A DNA stretch of 64,000 nt, taken from contig JBOHNU010000004.1 in the NCBI GenBank assembly GCA_050730855.1, forward strand, positions 1 to 64,000, in the 5' to 3' direction. Numbering within the stretch: the stretch's first letter is position 1; the number at the start of each line of letters is the position of its first letter. Position numbers and translations under genes: made by a program. Under the pieces are notes generated by a model that saw nothing but the letters and a program-made list of their open reading frames with translations, had not been told where the DNA came from and did no database searches. Below are positions 16,495 to 27,000 of this stretch, one piece after another. Source of the DNA: DASRJJ01 sp050730855. GTDB taxonomy: Bacteria > Patescibacteriota > Saccharimonadia > Saccharimonadales > UBA4665.

Positions 16495-17208
16495 ATGTCA
16501 AAACATGTGAACTGGGACAGCCCGCATCTTGGCCGGCTGTTGCTGCTTATAATCGCGGTGGCCGGTTTTACAGTGGTAACGATGATTATTGTCGAGCTTA
16601 CCGGCGGGCCGACGGCGTTCCGCTCGCTCATCGAGGGCGCCGGGCCATGGACGCCGGTAGTGTACGTACTATTGAAGGCGTCTACGTACGTTATCGCGCC
16701 GCTTTCCGGCGTGTCGGTCAAGCTGGCCTCGGGCGCGCTGTTCGGCGTGTGGGAGGGGCTGGCTTTGAGCGTGGCAGCCGACGCGCTGGGGAGCAGCCTT
16801 AACTACTGGATTGCGCGGACTTTTGGCCGGAAGGGCGTACAAAAATTCGCCGGCAAACAATCGCTTAGCCAAGTTGACCGCGTGGCAAGCAAGGTTGCGA
16901 CCTGGCAGATTCTACTTATCGCGCGGCAAGTACTGTCATTTATGTACGACTTCATCAGCTACGCCGCTGGACTGGCGCGCTTCCGCTTCGACCAGTTTCT
17001 GGCCGTCAGCACGCTTGGCAGCATCCCAATCTCGCTGGTGTACGCCCTGCTGGGCGATGCGGCCGTGGAAAGCTCCAGCGTTTTGCGCATTATGATAGGC
17101 GTGTTCGGAGCCGCGCTGATTGCTGCTATTATCGGCTACTCGTATCACCGCCTGCAGCTGCGCAAACTCGGCGTACAGCCAGCTATAGATGACAAACTGG
17201 GCGAGTAG
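16495..17208 (+). CDS. TVP38/TMEM64 (VTT-domain) membrane protein
   Basis: 237 residues with about five to six membrane segments. The VTT/SNARE-associated core is visible: LSGVSVKLASGALFGVWEGLALSVAADALGSS (about 74-105) and the region around ISYAAGLARFRFDQFLAVSTLGSIP. Family members (TVP38, DedA) are linked to lipid scrambling or transport. TATACT lies exactly 6 nt before the ATG. Its end meets the convergent DEAD-box gene 1 bp apart. Confidence 0.85.
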   Translation: MSKHVNWDSPHLGRLLLLIIAVAGFTVVTMIIVELTGGPTAFRSLIEGAGPWTPVVYVLLKASTYVIAPLSGVSVKLASGALFGVWEGLALSVAADALGSSLNYWIARTFGRKGVQKFAGKQSLSQVDRVASKVATWQILLIARQVLSFMYDFISYAAGLARFRFDQFLAVSTLGSIPISLVYALLGDAAVESSSVLRIMIGVFGAALIAAIIGYSYHRLQLRKLGVQPAIDDKLGE

Positions 17209-17209
17209 T

Positions 17210-18421
<1,212 letters not shown>

Positions 18422-18518
18422 TAAAAAATCCTTTGTGTTTAGTTATTACTCATTGTCGCCAACGAAACCAGAGTAATACTTCCTAAACAACCCGGATTCA
18501 TTAATAACAATTACCTAA

Positions 18519-18547
18519 ATTGTAACACAATCGGTTACTGGAGTCAA
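18519..18547 (-). promoter_or_regulatory. Sigma-70-type promoter of the DEAD-box gene
   Basis: On the minus strand TTGACT (18542-18547), 17-bp spacer, TACAAT (18519-18524). Transcription would start near 18512, leaving a roughly 90-nt untranslated leader before ATG 18421. Confidence 0.7.
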
Positions 18548-18551
18548 TTAG

Positions 18552-19304
18552 TTACACCGCTCTTTGGAAAGCAATAGTTGCCGATGGGTGCAAATCGTTA
18601 CTGGATGAGCTTTTGGAAAATTGGAAAGGCCTCAGTTTGCGAAGTTCTTCTTTTTTAAAACCGTCCTGTACATACTCAGGTGTTTCTACACTCACTTCAC
18701 GGGCCAACTTTGGGTCGTATCGACTGCCCCACACGTCGGCATCTGCGTGGTGGTCTGGCGAGCCGATCAAGATGTATTCTTGCGTTGAGGGATTCTGCCT
18801 AAAGTGCCGCGTTCACTCCAAATTAACACCGTGCCTGCTCTGTGGTAGCCAGGCGCCGATAATAATATGCGGTTCGTATTTTTGTATTGCTTCGCGGAAA
18901 TCAAGAGTCTCACTAAAGGACTCGCCCTTATACCATCTTGGCTCACTGCCATCATCAACGGCATGGCTGGTGTATGCAACACCGTTCTTCTCTATTACTT
19001 TTGCAACGAGTGCAGACAATAATCCGCGGCCGGCTGCAACCTCCAACATGCGGATTGGCCCTTGTATCCTGTCGCCCATTTCGACCATTCTAGAAGTTAA
19101 ATAGTTCCCCAGCCCTTGCACAAACTCAAGCGTAGGATACTCATACACCCCGGCTTCCATCTGACAATACCGACTCCACGAGGGCTTACCTGAGCTATTA
19201 TCTGGTGTAAAGTCGAACGAATCCAAAATCTGCTGGCAACTAAGCGGCGTAAAGCCGCCCACACTAAGCTCGCCCTGATTGGGTTGGTCTACACCGTTGG
19301 CCAT
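18552..19304 (-). pseudogene. SAM-dependent methyltransferase-like gene interrupted by an in-frame TGA
   Basis: One reading frame from ATG 19304 (MANGVDQPN...) to 18552, about 250 codons, with a TGA at 18813-18815. The N-terminal part has a SAM-binding motif MLEVAAGRGLLSALVAKV. Around the stop the text reads GAWLPQSRHGVNLE-stop-TRHFRQNPSTQEYILIGSPD. Relatives carry 'DWT..FR...EYiLIGe' there, so the stop replaces a Trp codon (TGG to TGA). The C-terminal part is still well conserved, so the mutation is probably recent. An alternative is read-through. The frame also extends upstream into tmRNA, which is an artefact. Confidence 0.75.
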
Positions 19305-19344
19305 GGCCGCATTATTGCAGGTTTCTGACAATTCGCAAGCATAA

Positions 19345-19379
19345 GAAAAAAGCCCGAACTCTAGGGTTCCGGCTTTTTT
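19345..19379 (-). terminator. tmRNA terminator
   Basis: On the minus strand AGCCGGAACCC - TAG - AGTTCGGGCT followed by TTTTTTC, starting directly at the tmRNA 3' end. Confidence 0.88.
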
Positions 19380-19776
19380 GGAGGAGCTGGCGGTAATCGC
19401 AACCGCGTCCGAAGGTGTATCTGGCTGATCCATCCTACAGGTATAGGTTGCTTGGTGGTTCTCGGAAAGTTGCGGTTAAGCAACCGAAACGCCACTTCCC
19501 AAAGTCCTAAGTCTTAGTAAATGCTATGGACAGTAGCATTTAAGCATCCAGAAAATGTGGCGTGCACTACTGCTATCTGGCATTGCAGTAGGCACGGCTA
19601 TAAGTATTAAACTTAAGCTGTTGCAGTCTGGAGTCGAGGAGTCCATGAGGAACCGAACGACTTAACCAAACCAGCAATTGTAGACTGTTTTGCAGTTGCT
19701 ACGTTTGCCTATAACGCTGACAAGCGACCTGCTGATTCAACCGATAAAGTCCAACGTCGAGCATAATTTCAGCCCC
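19379..19776 (-). ncRNA. ssrA: tmRNA (transfer-messenger RNA)
   Basis: 398 nt; rescues stalled ribosomes. The 5' end GGGGCTG pairs with the 3' CAGCTCC, followed by T-CCA (encoded), the same acceptor helix as in E. coli. The tRNA-like 3' end reads TTCGGACGCGG...CCGCC. The resume region is TATAGGCAAACGTAGCAAC, with GCA as likely first tag codon. From it the frame stays open for 31 codons, starting ANVATAKQ and ending LQTATA before TAA, not the usual LAA. The D-loop lacks GG and the T-loop is TGCGATT. Promoter TATAAT at 19786-19791. Confidence 0.92.
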
Positions 19777-19833
19777 GTAATTGCTATTATAGCAGATTAC
19801 ACTTTTAAACGCTAGCTTTTCGTCGGCGATTAA

Positions 19834-20301
19834 TTAATCGTCCCGGATGGCAAGGTCGCACGACAGCCTGTTGCCGGAGGCACAGGTTTGCTGGTGTAGT
19901 GTGGCCAGGAAATCCCGCAACTGGTCTTGGCCGCGCGCTTGCAGGCTGCCGAAAACCGACGCATAAAACTGCTGGAGCAACTCGGCGGCGGCGCGGGCGA
20001 CCTTCGACCCTTTGGGCAGTGCGTGCACCAGGTGGCGGCGGCGCTCGGCTGGATCGGTTTGCACAGAGATAAACCCTTTGGCCGATAAAAGCACTGTTTG
20101 GCGGCTTATGCTCGCCTCGGTTTGCCCGAGTATTGCGGATAGCTTGCGCTGGCTTGTTTTGGGCTGTTTTTCCAACGCGGCCAAAATGGCCAGCTGGCTT
20201 AGGCCAATCCCTAGCTGTTCCTGCAGCACTTGGTCGGCCTGACGACGGAGTATGCTGGCCACGTGGCCAAATAGTGCGCCGATTGGCTCAGTCGTGTCCA
20301 T
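19834..20301 (-). CDS. MarR-family transcriptional regulator
   Basis: 155 residues. Winged helix: LSQLAILAALEKQPKTSQRKL (about 34-54), recognition helix ILGQTEASISRQTVLL, and wing KGFISVQTDPAERRRHLVHAL. It forms dimers and is usually released from DNA by small ligands. A palindrome CTTAAC-gt-GTTAAG (20324-20337) just upstream is a fitting operator. No co-directional target gene is adjacent, so it mainly shows autoregulation. Confidence 0.87.
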   Translation of the reverse strand: MDTTEPIGALFGHVASILRRQADQVLQEQLGIGLSQLAILAALEKQPKTSQRKLSAILGQTEASISRQTVLLSAKGFISVQTDPAERRRHLVHALPKGSKVARAAAELLQQFYASVFGSLQARGQDQLRDFLATLHQQTCASGNRLSCDLAIRDD

Positions 20302-20337
20302 GCTAGCAGCCTAGCATGGATTGCTTAACGTGTTAAG
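20298..20337 (-). promoter_or_regulatory. MarR operator region
   Basis: Two palindromes: CTTAAC-gt-GTTAAG (20324-20337), and CCATGCTA-6-TAGCATGG (20298-20319), which covers the start codon. Either could bind the MarR dimer or fold in the mRNA to hide the start. Confidence 0.6.
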
Positions 20338-20350
20338 TTTATCTGCGATC

Positions 20351-21196
20351 CTACAAGGCGTGGACGGATTTTACAAAGGTGTAAAATTGGTTGCGGTCAG
20401 TGGCAGGGATGAGTGTGTTCGGGTTGTCGATGTGCTGCTGAGGGGTTGTCACCGGTGCGGCAAACTCGGCGGAGTAACTGGCGGCGGTGTGCGTGTACAC
20501 GTCGCCCTCGATGAGTGTGTAGCCTTCTAAACAGACGCCGTTGGTCAGCAGGTCGTCTACTGTTTCGCGAATTAAGTACTGGCCGGACATTACTTCCACG
20601 CCGCGAGTAGCACTCATAACCGGCGTACCTTCAGTAGTCCAGGTGGTCGAGAACGGCGAGAAGGCCGGCAATGTTTGCACGGCCGGGTCAACGCAGGTGC
20701 CATCGCGGGCGACCTCGGTCGACCAGTCGGCGGTTACGACGCCCAGGTTAACCATCGCTTTGTCAGCAAACCGGAACGTCCAGCGCTCGCCTGTGTCGGC
20801 GGCGGCAAACTTGGCGTCGGCCAACGTTACCGTACCCCAATCTGTGGGGTAACAAAACCCTATGCCCTGCTCGGCATTTTCGTACGCGGTAAAACCCTCG
20901 TCACAAGCCGCTTCTTCCACCTGCTCTTCTTGCTGGGTCGAGCCGCCGTTGTTCTGCGCGGTCTGATCTGTTTTGTCTTTGTCTTTCCACCACCACCAAC
21001 CAAAGAACAACAGCAGAAAAATGAGTAGTAAGATTAGTAGCCACACCCACCACATTTTTTTGCTTTTTTGCGGGCTGCCGACCATTGGCGACTGCATGGG
21101 CTGGTTGTCGCCGGGCGGCATTTGCTGGCCGTCGCCTCCTTCCGAACCGTCTTGCATCGGCATGTTATTTTTGTTGTCTTGATCTTCTGGATTCAT
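20351..21196 (-). CDS. Single-pass membrane protein with a PsbP-like exported domain
   Basis: 281 residues. A cytosolic, acidic, Met/Gln/Pro-rich N-terminus (about 1-47), a membrane helix (WWVWLLILLLIFLLLFFGWW, about 49-68), a Gln/Glu linker and an exported domain starting CDEGFTAYENAEQGIGFCYP. The 'Y.n...G..f.YP..WG' pattern is shared with 27457-28185, so the two are distant relatives. Four Cys in the exported part could form disulfides. Function not recognised. It follows rsmA on the same strand. Confidence 0.7.
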   Translation of the reverse strand: MNPEDQDNKNNMPMQDGSEGGDGQQMPPGDNQPMQSPMVGSPQKSKKMWWVWLLILLLIFLLLFFGWWWWKDKDKTDQTAQNNGGSTQQEEQVEEAACDEGFTAYENAEQGIGFCYPTDWGTVTLADAKFAAADTGERWTFRFADKAMVNLGVVTADWSTEVARDGTCVDPAVQTLPAFSPFSTTWTTEGTPVMSATRGVEVMSGQYLIRETVDDLLTNGVCLEGYTLIEGDVYTHTAASYSAEFAAPVTTPQQHIDNPNTLIPATDRNQFYTFVKSVHAL

Positions 21197-21231
21197 AGCC
21201 TACCCTTTCTTACGCCTACTAAAACTACTTG

Positions 21232-22059
21232 CTATTGTAGCGCTTGTGCTTGGAAGCGCAAGTAGGCCACGTACAACCGGTGCCAATCATCGAGCGAAAG
21301 GTTCTGCGCTCGGATGCGGGGCGGTATACCAGCTGTCTCGAGCAGCTCGCCGGCCTGGCCACGACTTAGGCGCAAACCCGCGCTTAGGGAGTTTAGTAAC
21401 GTTTTGCGGCGCTGGGCAAAACCGGCTTTGGCGATGCGTAAGAACAGCTTTGCGTCGACATCTTCCGCAAACAGGGGCCTGTGATGATACTCGAGAACTA
21501 AAATTTGTGAGTCCACCTTTGGCGGCGGCGTAAACAGCCGCGCCGGCACCAACCGGCCGAGGCTGGCGCGGCAATAAAACTGTACGCTGACGCTCAGCAT
21601 GCTCATGCCGCCTGGCTGGGCGCAGACACGCTCGGCCACCTCTTTTTGGATTAAAAGCGCGGCTTTTGAAAAATGGTTTGTGCTTTCGCACAGTATCCGC
21701 AGCAAGTTACTCGTCAGATAATACGGAATGTTGGCGACCACCTTGTAGTTCGGCGGCAAACTTGTTAGGTCGAACCGAAGTATATCCTGCTGTACAACCG
21801 TCAAATTATCTGCGGTGACACGCCAGGAAAGTTGGCGGGCTAACTCGGGATCGTATTCGACGGCCAGAACTTGTTTTGCTTGTTTCACTAATTTTTTAGT
21901 GAGCGTACCCGGCCCCGGGCCGATTTCTAGCACAAAATCTTCTGGCTGGACATCAGCGGCTACGCACATTGCCTCAAGACTGGCTTCGTCATCCAGCCAG
22001 TGCTGGCCAAGTGATTTTTTTGTACTCGGAACGTCTTGCATACTCCTCAATCTTATCAC
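21232..22059 (-). CDS. rsmA: 16S rRNA adenine dimethyltransferase RsmA (KsgA)
   Basis: 275 residues. Dimethylates two adenines in helix 45 of 16S rRNA during 30S maturation. N-terminal KKSLGQHWLDD, SAM motif VLEIGPGPGTLTKKL (about 45-59), acidic VEYDPELA, catalytic motif NIPYYLTSNLL and C-terminal FAQRRKTLLNSL. The GTG start at 22059 overlaps the TAG stop of the G5/3D gene (TAGTG), so translation is coupled; ATG 22041 with GAGGAG is an alternative. Same pairing of yabE-like and ksgA genes is seen in Firmicutes. Confidence 0.95.
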   Translation of the reverse strand: MIRLRSMQDVPSTKKSLGQHWLDDEASLEAMCVAADVQPEDFVLEIGPGPGTLTKKLVKQAKQVLAVEYDPELARQLSWRVTADNLTVVQQDILRFDLTSLPPNYKVVANIPYYLTSNLLRILCESTNHFSKAALLIQKEVAERVCAQPGGMSMLSVSVQFYCRASLGRLVPARLFTPPPKVDSQILVLEYHHRPLFAEDVDAKLFLRIAKAGFAQRRKTLLNSLSAGLRLSRGQAGELLETAGIPPRIRAQNLSLDDWHRLYVAYLRFQAQALQ

Positions 22060-23345
22060 TAACGCCCGTCGTTGTTACTCCAGTCGGTTGCCAAGTCAAA
22101 ACCGTGGGGGTGATGGCGCGTAAAATCACCCGTGTCGTACACTCTGCCCAAACCGAGACTAGTTTCTACCACCGAACAGCGCGGATACAGGCTTAAGTTT
22201 GCTGCCACAAGTATGTATCCGTCTTTATCTACTTTTGCTCCGTCGGCGCGCACGCTGTACGAGCCGCCACAAAACCGCATCACACCGCCCATTGGCAGGT
22301 CGTAATACGTCTCGCGGTGCGTAATCCCGCGGCTGTCGGTAAAGAAATACACGCCTTTAGATTTAGAGAGTCCGCCGACCGATCTGGTGCCAAATGCTTC
22401 GATATGTTTCACGGCCGGCACGACCTCGATGCTTTGGATTTGCGTGCGGGCAACCTCCAGGTCGTTTTCCAGCTGTATTTGGTAGGTCACCGCGCGCTTG
22501 CCCGGCGCGCCTTGCTGGCGGATTGCTTTGGTGCCGATGCTTAAAGTGTTGTCCGCGATCCGCTCTACTGGCATCGGAATCTCTTCTTCGACTGTTTCGA
22601 TTTTCTGGCCTTGCCGCAGCAAGAAAATCTGCATATTCGGCGATATTACCACGCCCTCTGTCGGCGTGACCGTGTCGCCTGAGCCGAGCGTAATGTCGCG
22701 CTCTTTTAAAAGTTCGCCTACTGTTTTGGCGCGGGTGCGCATCATTACCTGTGTGCCGTAAAGGTTGATGTTTACAGGTGTGGCGCGGGCGATGACGATA
22801 CGCGGGCCAATAGAACCTTCGATCAAAAAGTTCTCGGTCGGCAGCGACAGCAGTTCGTCCTCGGGGTACACCTCAATGCCCGCCTGCTTTACTATGCTGC
22901 GGGGCGTGGCCGCGGCCGAAAACGTAAAAATTTTACGGGCGCCGTCGACTATCGTCACCGGGGTGGCGCGGTAGACATTAATGCGGAAGTTGTCGCTTGT
23001 GATCTCGGTATCCTGGCTTGGCTCCACCACGTCCCCTTCGTTCAGCGCAATACCTTGCCGTTCAAGCAAATCACCCACGGTGCGTGCGCGAGTTGGGATT
23101 GTTTGCTCCTTGCCGTCGTCGGTGATAATGACAATGCTGGTTCCCATCGGCTTGAACGCCGACTTATCTACGTTAAAGACAAGCAGAGCCGCGACCACCA
23201 ATAACAGCAACACCGAAAACGTTAACAGCGGAATCCGCACAGCTGGATGGCGGACAGCCCGGTGCAAGACATGCGGATGCTTGGCGCCAGCAGCCGTTAG
23301 TTTAGCCTCAGCCCTGTTTTTTTTAGTGAGCGTCATACTTATCAC
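22059..23345 (-). CDS. G5- and 3D-domain exported protein (YabE/Rpf-like)
   Basis: 428 residues. Membrane helix/signal at about 37-56 (IPLLTFSVLLLLVVAALLVF), then DUF348-type repeats (ITDDGKEQTIPTRARTVGDLL; TVGELLKERDITLGSGD), a G5 domain (about 230-310) and a C-terminal 3D domain with Asp residues (VYDTGDFTRHHPHGFDLATD). Relatives are cell-wall active proteins: 3D domains are found in lytic transglycosylases and resuscitation factors. Probably remodels peptidoglycan on the outer face. ATG 23336 is an alternative to GTG 23345. Confidence 0.88.
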   Translation of the reverse strand: MISMTLTKKNRAEAKLTAAGAKHPHVLHRAVRHPAVRIPLLTFSVLLLLVVAALLVFNVDKSAFKPMGTSIVIITDDGKEQTIPTRARTVGDLLERQGIALNEGDVVEPSQDTEITSDNFRINVYRATPVTIVDGARKIFTFSAAATPRSIVKQAGIEVYPEDELLSLPTENFLIEGSIGPRIVIARATPVNINLYGTQVMMRTRAKTVGELLKERDITLGSGDTVTPTEGVVISPNMQIFLLRQGQKIETVEEEIPMPVERIADNTLSIGTKAIRQQGAPGKRAVTYQIQLENDLEVARTQIQSIEVVPAVKHIEAFGTRSVGGLSKSKGVYFFTDSRGITHRETYYDLPMGGVMRFCGGSYSVRADGAKVDKDGYILVAANLSLYPRCSVVETSLGLGRVYDTGDFTRHHPHGFDLATDWSNNDGR

Positions 23346-23395
23346 TGAAGTTACACACCCTCACATTGTAGCAGTCGGCACTACTCCGAAGCACA

Positions 23396-24007
23396 CTACT
23401 GGTGTGCAGCGTGCCAATCTCGTGCAATTGCCTGGGCAAGCGCTCCGGTCACAAAATGAGGCGTTGGTTTTTTGGTGTGGTTACTGGTATTTAGGTAGAC
23501 GCCAGCTATACCCGCACAGGGTTTAACCGCAAACGCTCTTTCTTTAATTAGTCCAGAAACAATCATAAACACCCTTCGTGCAGTTGATTGCCTGATACCC
23601 AGGTTATTGGTGGACGGTCCAAATGCCGACAGCATGCCCGGCAATACAAGCTCATCAGGCGCAATAGCCTCAATGGCTAGACTTGATATTCGGCCGCCGC
23701 TTACGCCGCGAGGCAATAGCATAGCTCCGGTCACAGCCCCAATATTGCGTTCATTGCTGCCAATCACGGTGTTGTCGTAATATATGGGCGATGCATCTCT
23801 GGCGCCTGTTATAACAAAAGGAATTACAGATTCAAGTACCGTTCTAAAGTCCCTCACGAGACGCGTGCCAACCTCACCGGGCGCAGACGTTGGCAGCACT
23901 TCGCCGGCGCTAAGTAGTTGCTTGGGTTCGCCGTTAAAAATAGGTGGCGGAACAACACCCAATCTCTGAGCCTCAATCGTGTAGAATTCGGCGGCGTGTT
24001 CAGTCAT
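23396..24007 (-). CDS. Hypothetical protein
   Basis: 203 residues, soluble, no signal or membrane segment, not recognised. Gly-rich segments (ERNIGAVTGAMLLPRGVSGG, SAFGPSTNNLGIR) suggest a compact enzyme-like fold with substrate loops. It has its own promoter (24016-24043) just after the helicase stop, and the start lies 8 nt behind the -10 box. It seems a single-gene unit. Confidence 0.62.
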   Translation of the reverse strand: MTEHAAEFYTIEAQRLGVVPPPIFNGEPKQLLSAGEVLPTSAPGEVGTRLVRDFRTVLESVIPFVITGARDASPIYYDNTVIGSNERNIGAVTGAMLLPRGVSGGRISSLAIEAIAPDELVLPGMLSAFGPSTNNLGIRQSTARRVFMIVSGLIKERAFAVKPCAGIAGVYLNTSNHTKKPTPHFVTGALAQAIARDWHAAHQ

Positions 24008-24015
24008 TCATTACA

Positions 24016-24043
24016 ATACTACGGATTGTTCGCATTATGTCAA
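24016..24043 (-). promoter_or_regulatory. Promoter for the gene at 23396-24007
   Basis: Minus strand TTGACA (24038-24043), 16-bp spacer, TAGTAT (24016-24021). Nearly consensus, with an 8-nt or shorter leader. Confidence 0.7.
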
Positions 24044-24047
24044 TAAC

Positions 24048-27000
24048 TTAGCCTAGTCTTTTCAGCGGGGCGAAGGCGATGTTGAGTTTCTTTGCGCCTT
24101 TGCCTTTGAAGAAGATTGTGGCATTGTCGCCGTCCAGCTCCACGACCGTGCCGACGCCGAACGTCGGGTGCTTCACCGCGTCGCCTTCGGTAAGGTCGGG
24201 GACGTAGCGGGGCTCGTCGATGGCCTCGGGTTGGCTGGCGGCTCGTGAACGCTCCCCAGAAACAAAAGGGTCGGTAAGCTCATAGCCCAAGCCGCCCTCG
24301 CTCGGCTGGAACTGGGTGTCGATTTCGCTTAAAAACCGGCTTGGCGGATTATGCTGCGCGCCGCCGTACAGCATACGGCTGGTGGCGTACGTCATATATA
24401 ACTCCTCGCGGGCGCGCGTCATGCCCACGTAACACAGACGGCGCTCTTCTTCCATTTCGAACGCGTCGTACAGGGCACGACTGTGCGGAAAAATTGATTC
24501 TTCCATGCCCACCATAAACACCGCCGGAAACTCCAGACCTTTGGCGGCGTGGAGGGTCATAAGTGTTACGGCGTTGCCGTCAAAATCCGCTTGGTCGATG
24601 TCGCTCACTAACGCCACCTCTTCCAAAAAGCCGGCCAGCCCGACCTCCTGGTACTCCTGCGCCACGCCGATAAGCTCTTTGACGTTTTCTTGGCGGGATT
24701 CGCCCTGAGGTGTGCCATCGTCTAAAAACTTGAGGTAATCGATACGACGGATTAGACTGTCGATGATGCCCGCCGGCGGCGTGGTGTCGATGAGTTCGCG
24801 CAGGCGCTCGAACATTTCGCCTAATTCCTTTAGCCCGGGTTTGGCTTTGCCCGTCACCGGACTTTCATCAACTTCGGCCAACGCCTGGCGCATGGTTTTG
24901 CCATTTGCCTCTTGCCAGCGGTAAAAGTTCTCCAGGCTTTTGGCGCCAATGCCGCGCGTCGGCACGTTTACGATGCGCGCAAAGCTGATGCGATCCTCCG
25001 GCTGGTAAATAACGCGCAGATACGCCAGCAAATCCTTAATTTCTTTGCGGTCGTAAAATCTTTGTCCGCCCACGATGCGGTACGGAATGCCGTAATGGAT
25101 AAACGTTTCTTCAACAGAGCGGCTCTGCGCGTTGGTGCGGTACAACACGGCAAAGTGGTTAAACCGCCGGTAACCGGCATCGACGGCGTTTTTGATACGC
25201 CGTACAATCGCCTCGCCCTCGGCGCGCTCGCTGCCAACCTGAACCATCTGCACCGGCATGCCGTGGCCGGCTTCGGTCCACAGTTTTTTGTCGCTGCGCT
25301 GCTGGTTTTTGGTGATAATGGCATGCGCCGCCTCCAAAATCGCACCGGTACTTCGGTAGTTTTGCTCCAGTTTAATAACCGTACAATTCGGGTAATCGTG
25401 CTCAAAATTGAGGATATTTCGAAAATCAGCACCGCGCCAGGAATAAATGGAGTTATGCACGACGACGCCACCCGCAAGATAGTTGTGAACCTTATCAACA
25501 TCCAGATCGTACACGGGTCCCGTGTAAGCTACCCTCTCAACTGACACGACTGGGTCGTCCGTGAGCGCATCGCCCTCCTGCCGCGGCAGCAACATCCCTG
25601 GATGTACCTGCGCCGCGGGCATAAAATGGAATTTTTTATCGGTTAAAAAACCGTACTTGTTAACCTGCAAGTTCGCCTCATGTAGACGGAGTGATTCTAG
25701 CATTGCTTCGATTTTGCCGTAGTCCAAATTATGAATTTCCGTCCGATAAGTACCAGCCTTTCCGACCCTAATTGTGTACCCAGCACGTTCGAACATGAGC
25801 AAATCCTGTCGGTCTGAAGTGTTAGCCGAAATTCGGTTGGCCGACCAGCTACTTTGACCAGTGGTACGCCTGTCACCGAACAAAACAACATTGATATTGA
25901 CTCGTTTTATGCCGTTCCTCGTAGTGGCTTGCGGCACGAAATGGGGGTAGTCAAAAGCCAGACCAAGGTCTGTTATTAACTCCTTGGCTCGTTTTCCGGT
26001 ATCGATTTCTTTATACAGGGCGTCAATGTACGGTTGCCCAAATTGCATCGAACGGTTGGCGAATGCAAAAAACACGGTCATCGGGATGCCGTACTTATAG
26101 GCAAACAAAGCCTCGAAGTATAACGCCTCCTGGCGAGTGTCACACACTTTAAGCACCCACATACGATCAGCGCGCTCCTGATTGGCCCGGACGCGCAAGC
26201 CGATGTCTTCTTTTTTGCCGTCAAATCTCGTACCTTTAGCGACGCCGATGCGATAACCTTTTTGCCCCGAATACATTAGGTAGACAAAATAAGCATCGGT
26301 TACAGCCCAGCGCACAAATAGTAGGTGGTTTAGCGTACAAGTTAACTCTCTTCCGGTAGCAGTCTTAATCTTAACTAGCTCGCCTTTATGCTGGAACTCT
26401 CTCCTGGCTTGCACAGCGAAGAAACCCGTCCTACCATATCCGCTTGCGGCGCGGACTTTCTCGCCTTTTTTGACCTCTTCGATTTTTTTCTGTCCGTGCT
26501 CGGTTTCAACGAGCGTGCCGGGAGGAAAACATTGCCAGTCGTCCCCTACTACGGCGATATTTTTATCACTATTGGTCAGCAGCTTGACCAGCTTGTATTG
26601 GGCGGCGTTGGTGTCTTGGTACTCATCGATCATGATGTATTTAAACTGTTGTTGCCACTTTTCGCGCAGTTCTTGGTTGGTTTGCAGCATAACCACGGTT
26701 TTGTTTATAAGGTCGTCAAAATCGAGCGCACCGGCCTCTTTTAGTATCTTTTCGTATAGCGGAAACACCTGTGCGGCGGTGCGCTGAGCCGGGCTGGAGC
26801 CGGGCAGGCTGGCGTATTCGTCCGGCGTGGTCATCTCGTTTTTGGCACTGCTAATAATCCCGCTGATTACGCGCGCCGGGAAACTCTTTTCGTCAATCCG
26901 CAGCTGCTTAATCGCTTGCTTTACGGCGGCTTGGCGGTCGGACTCGTCAAAAATCACGAAGGTGCGCGGGATGCCGATGTGCTCGCCGTCCCGGCGCAAA

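Noticed and set aside
18813..18815. TGA as a sense codon (Trp or Gly recoding)
   Set aside because: Other genes in the window use TGA as a plausible stop (42321, 47312, 53202), and no other in-frame TGA was seen.
19305..19433. Upstream extension of the methyltransferase frame
   Set aside because: These codons lie in the tmRNA 3' domain and its terminator, so the longer start is an artefact.
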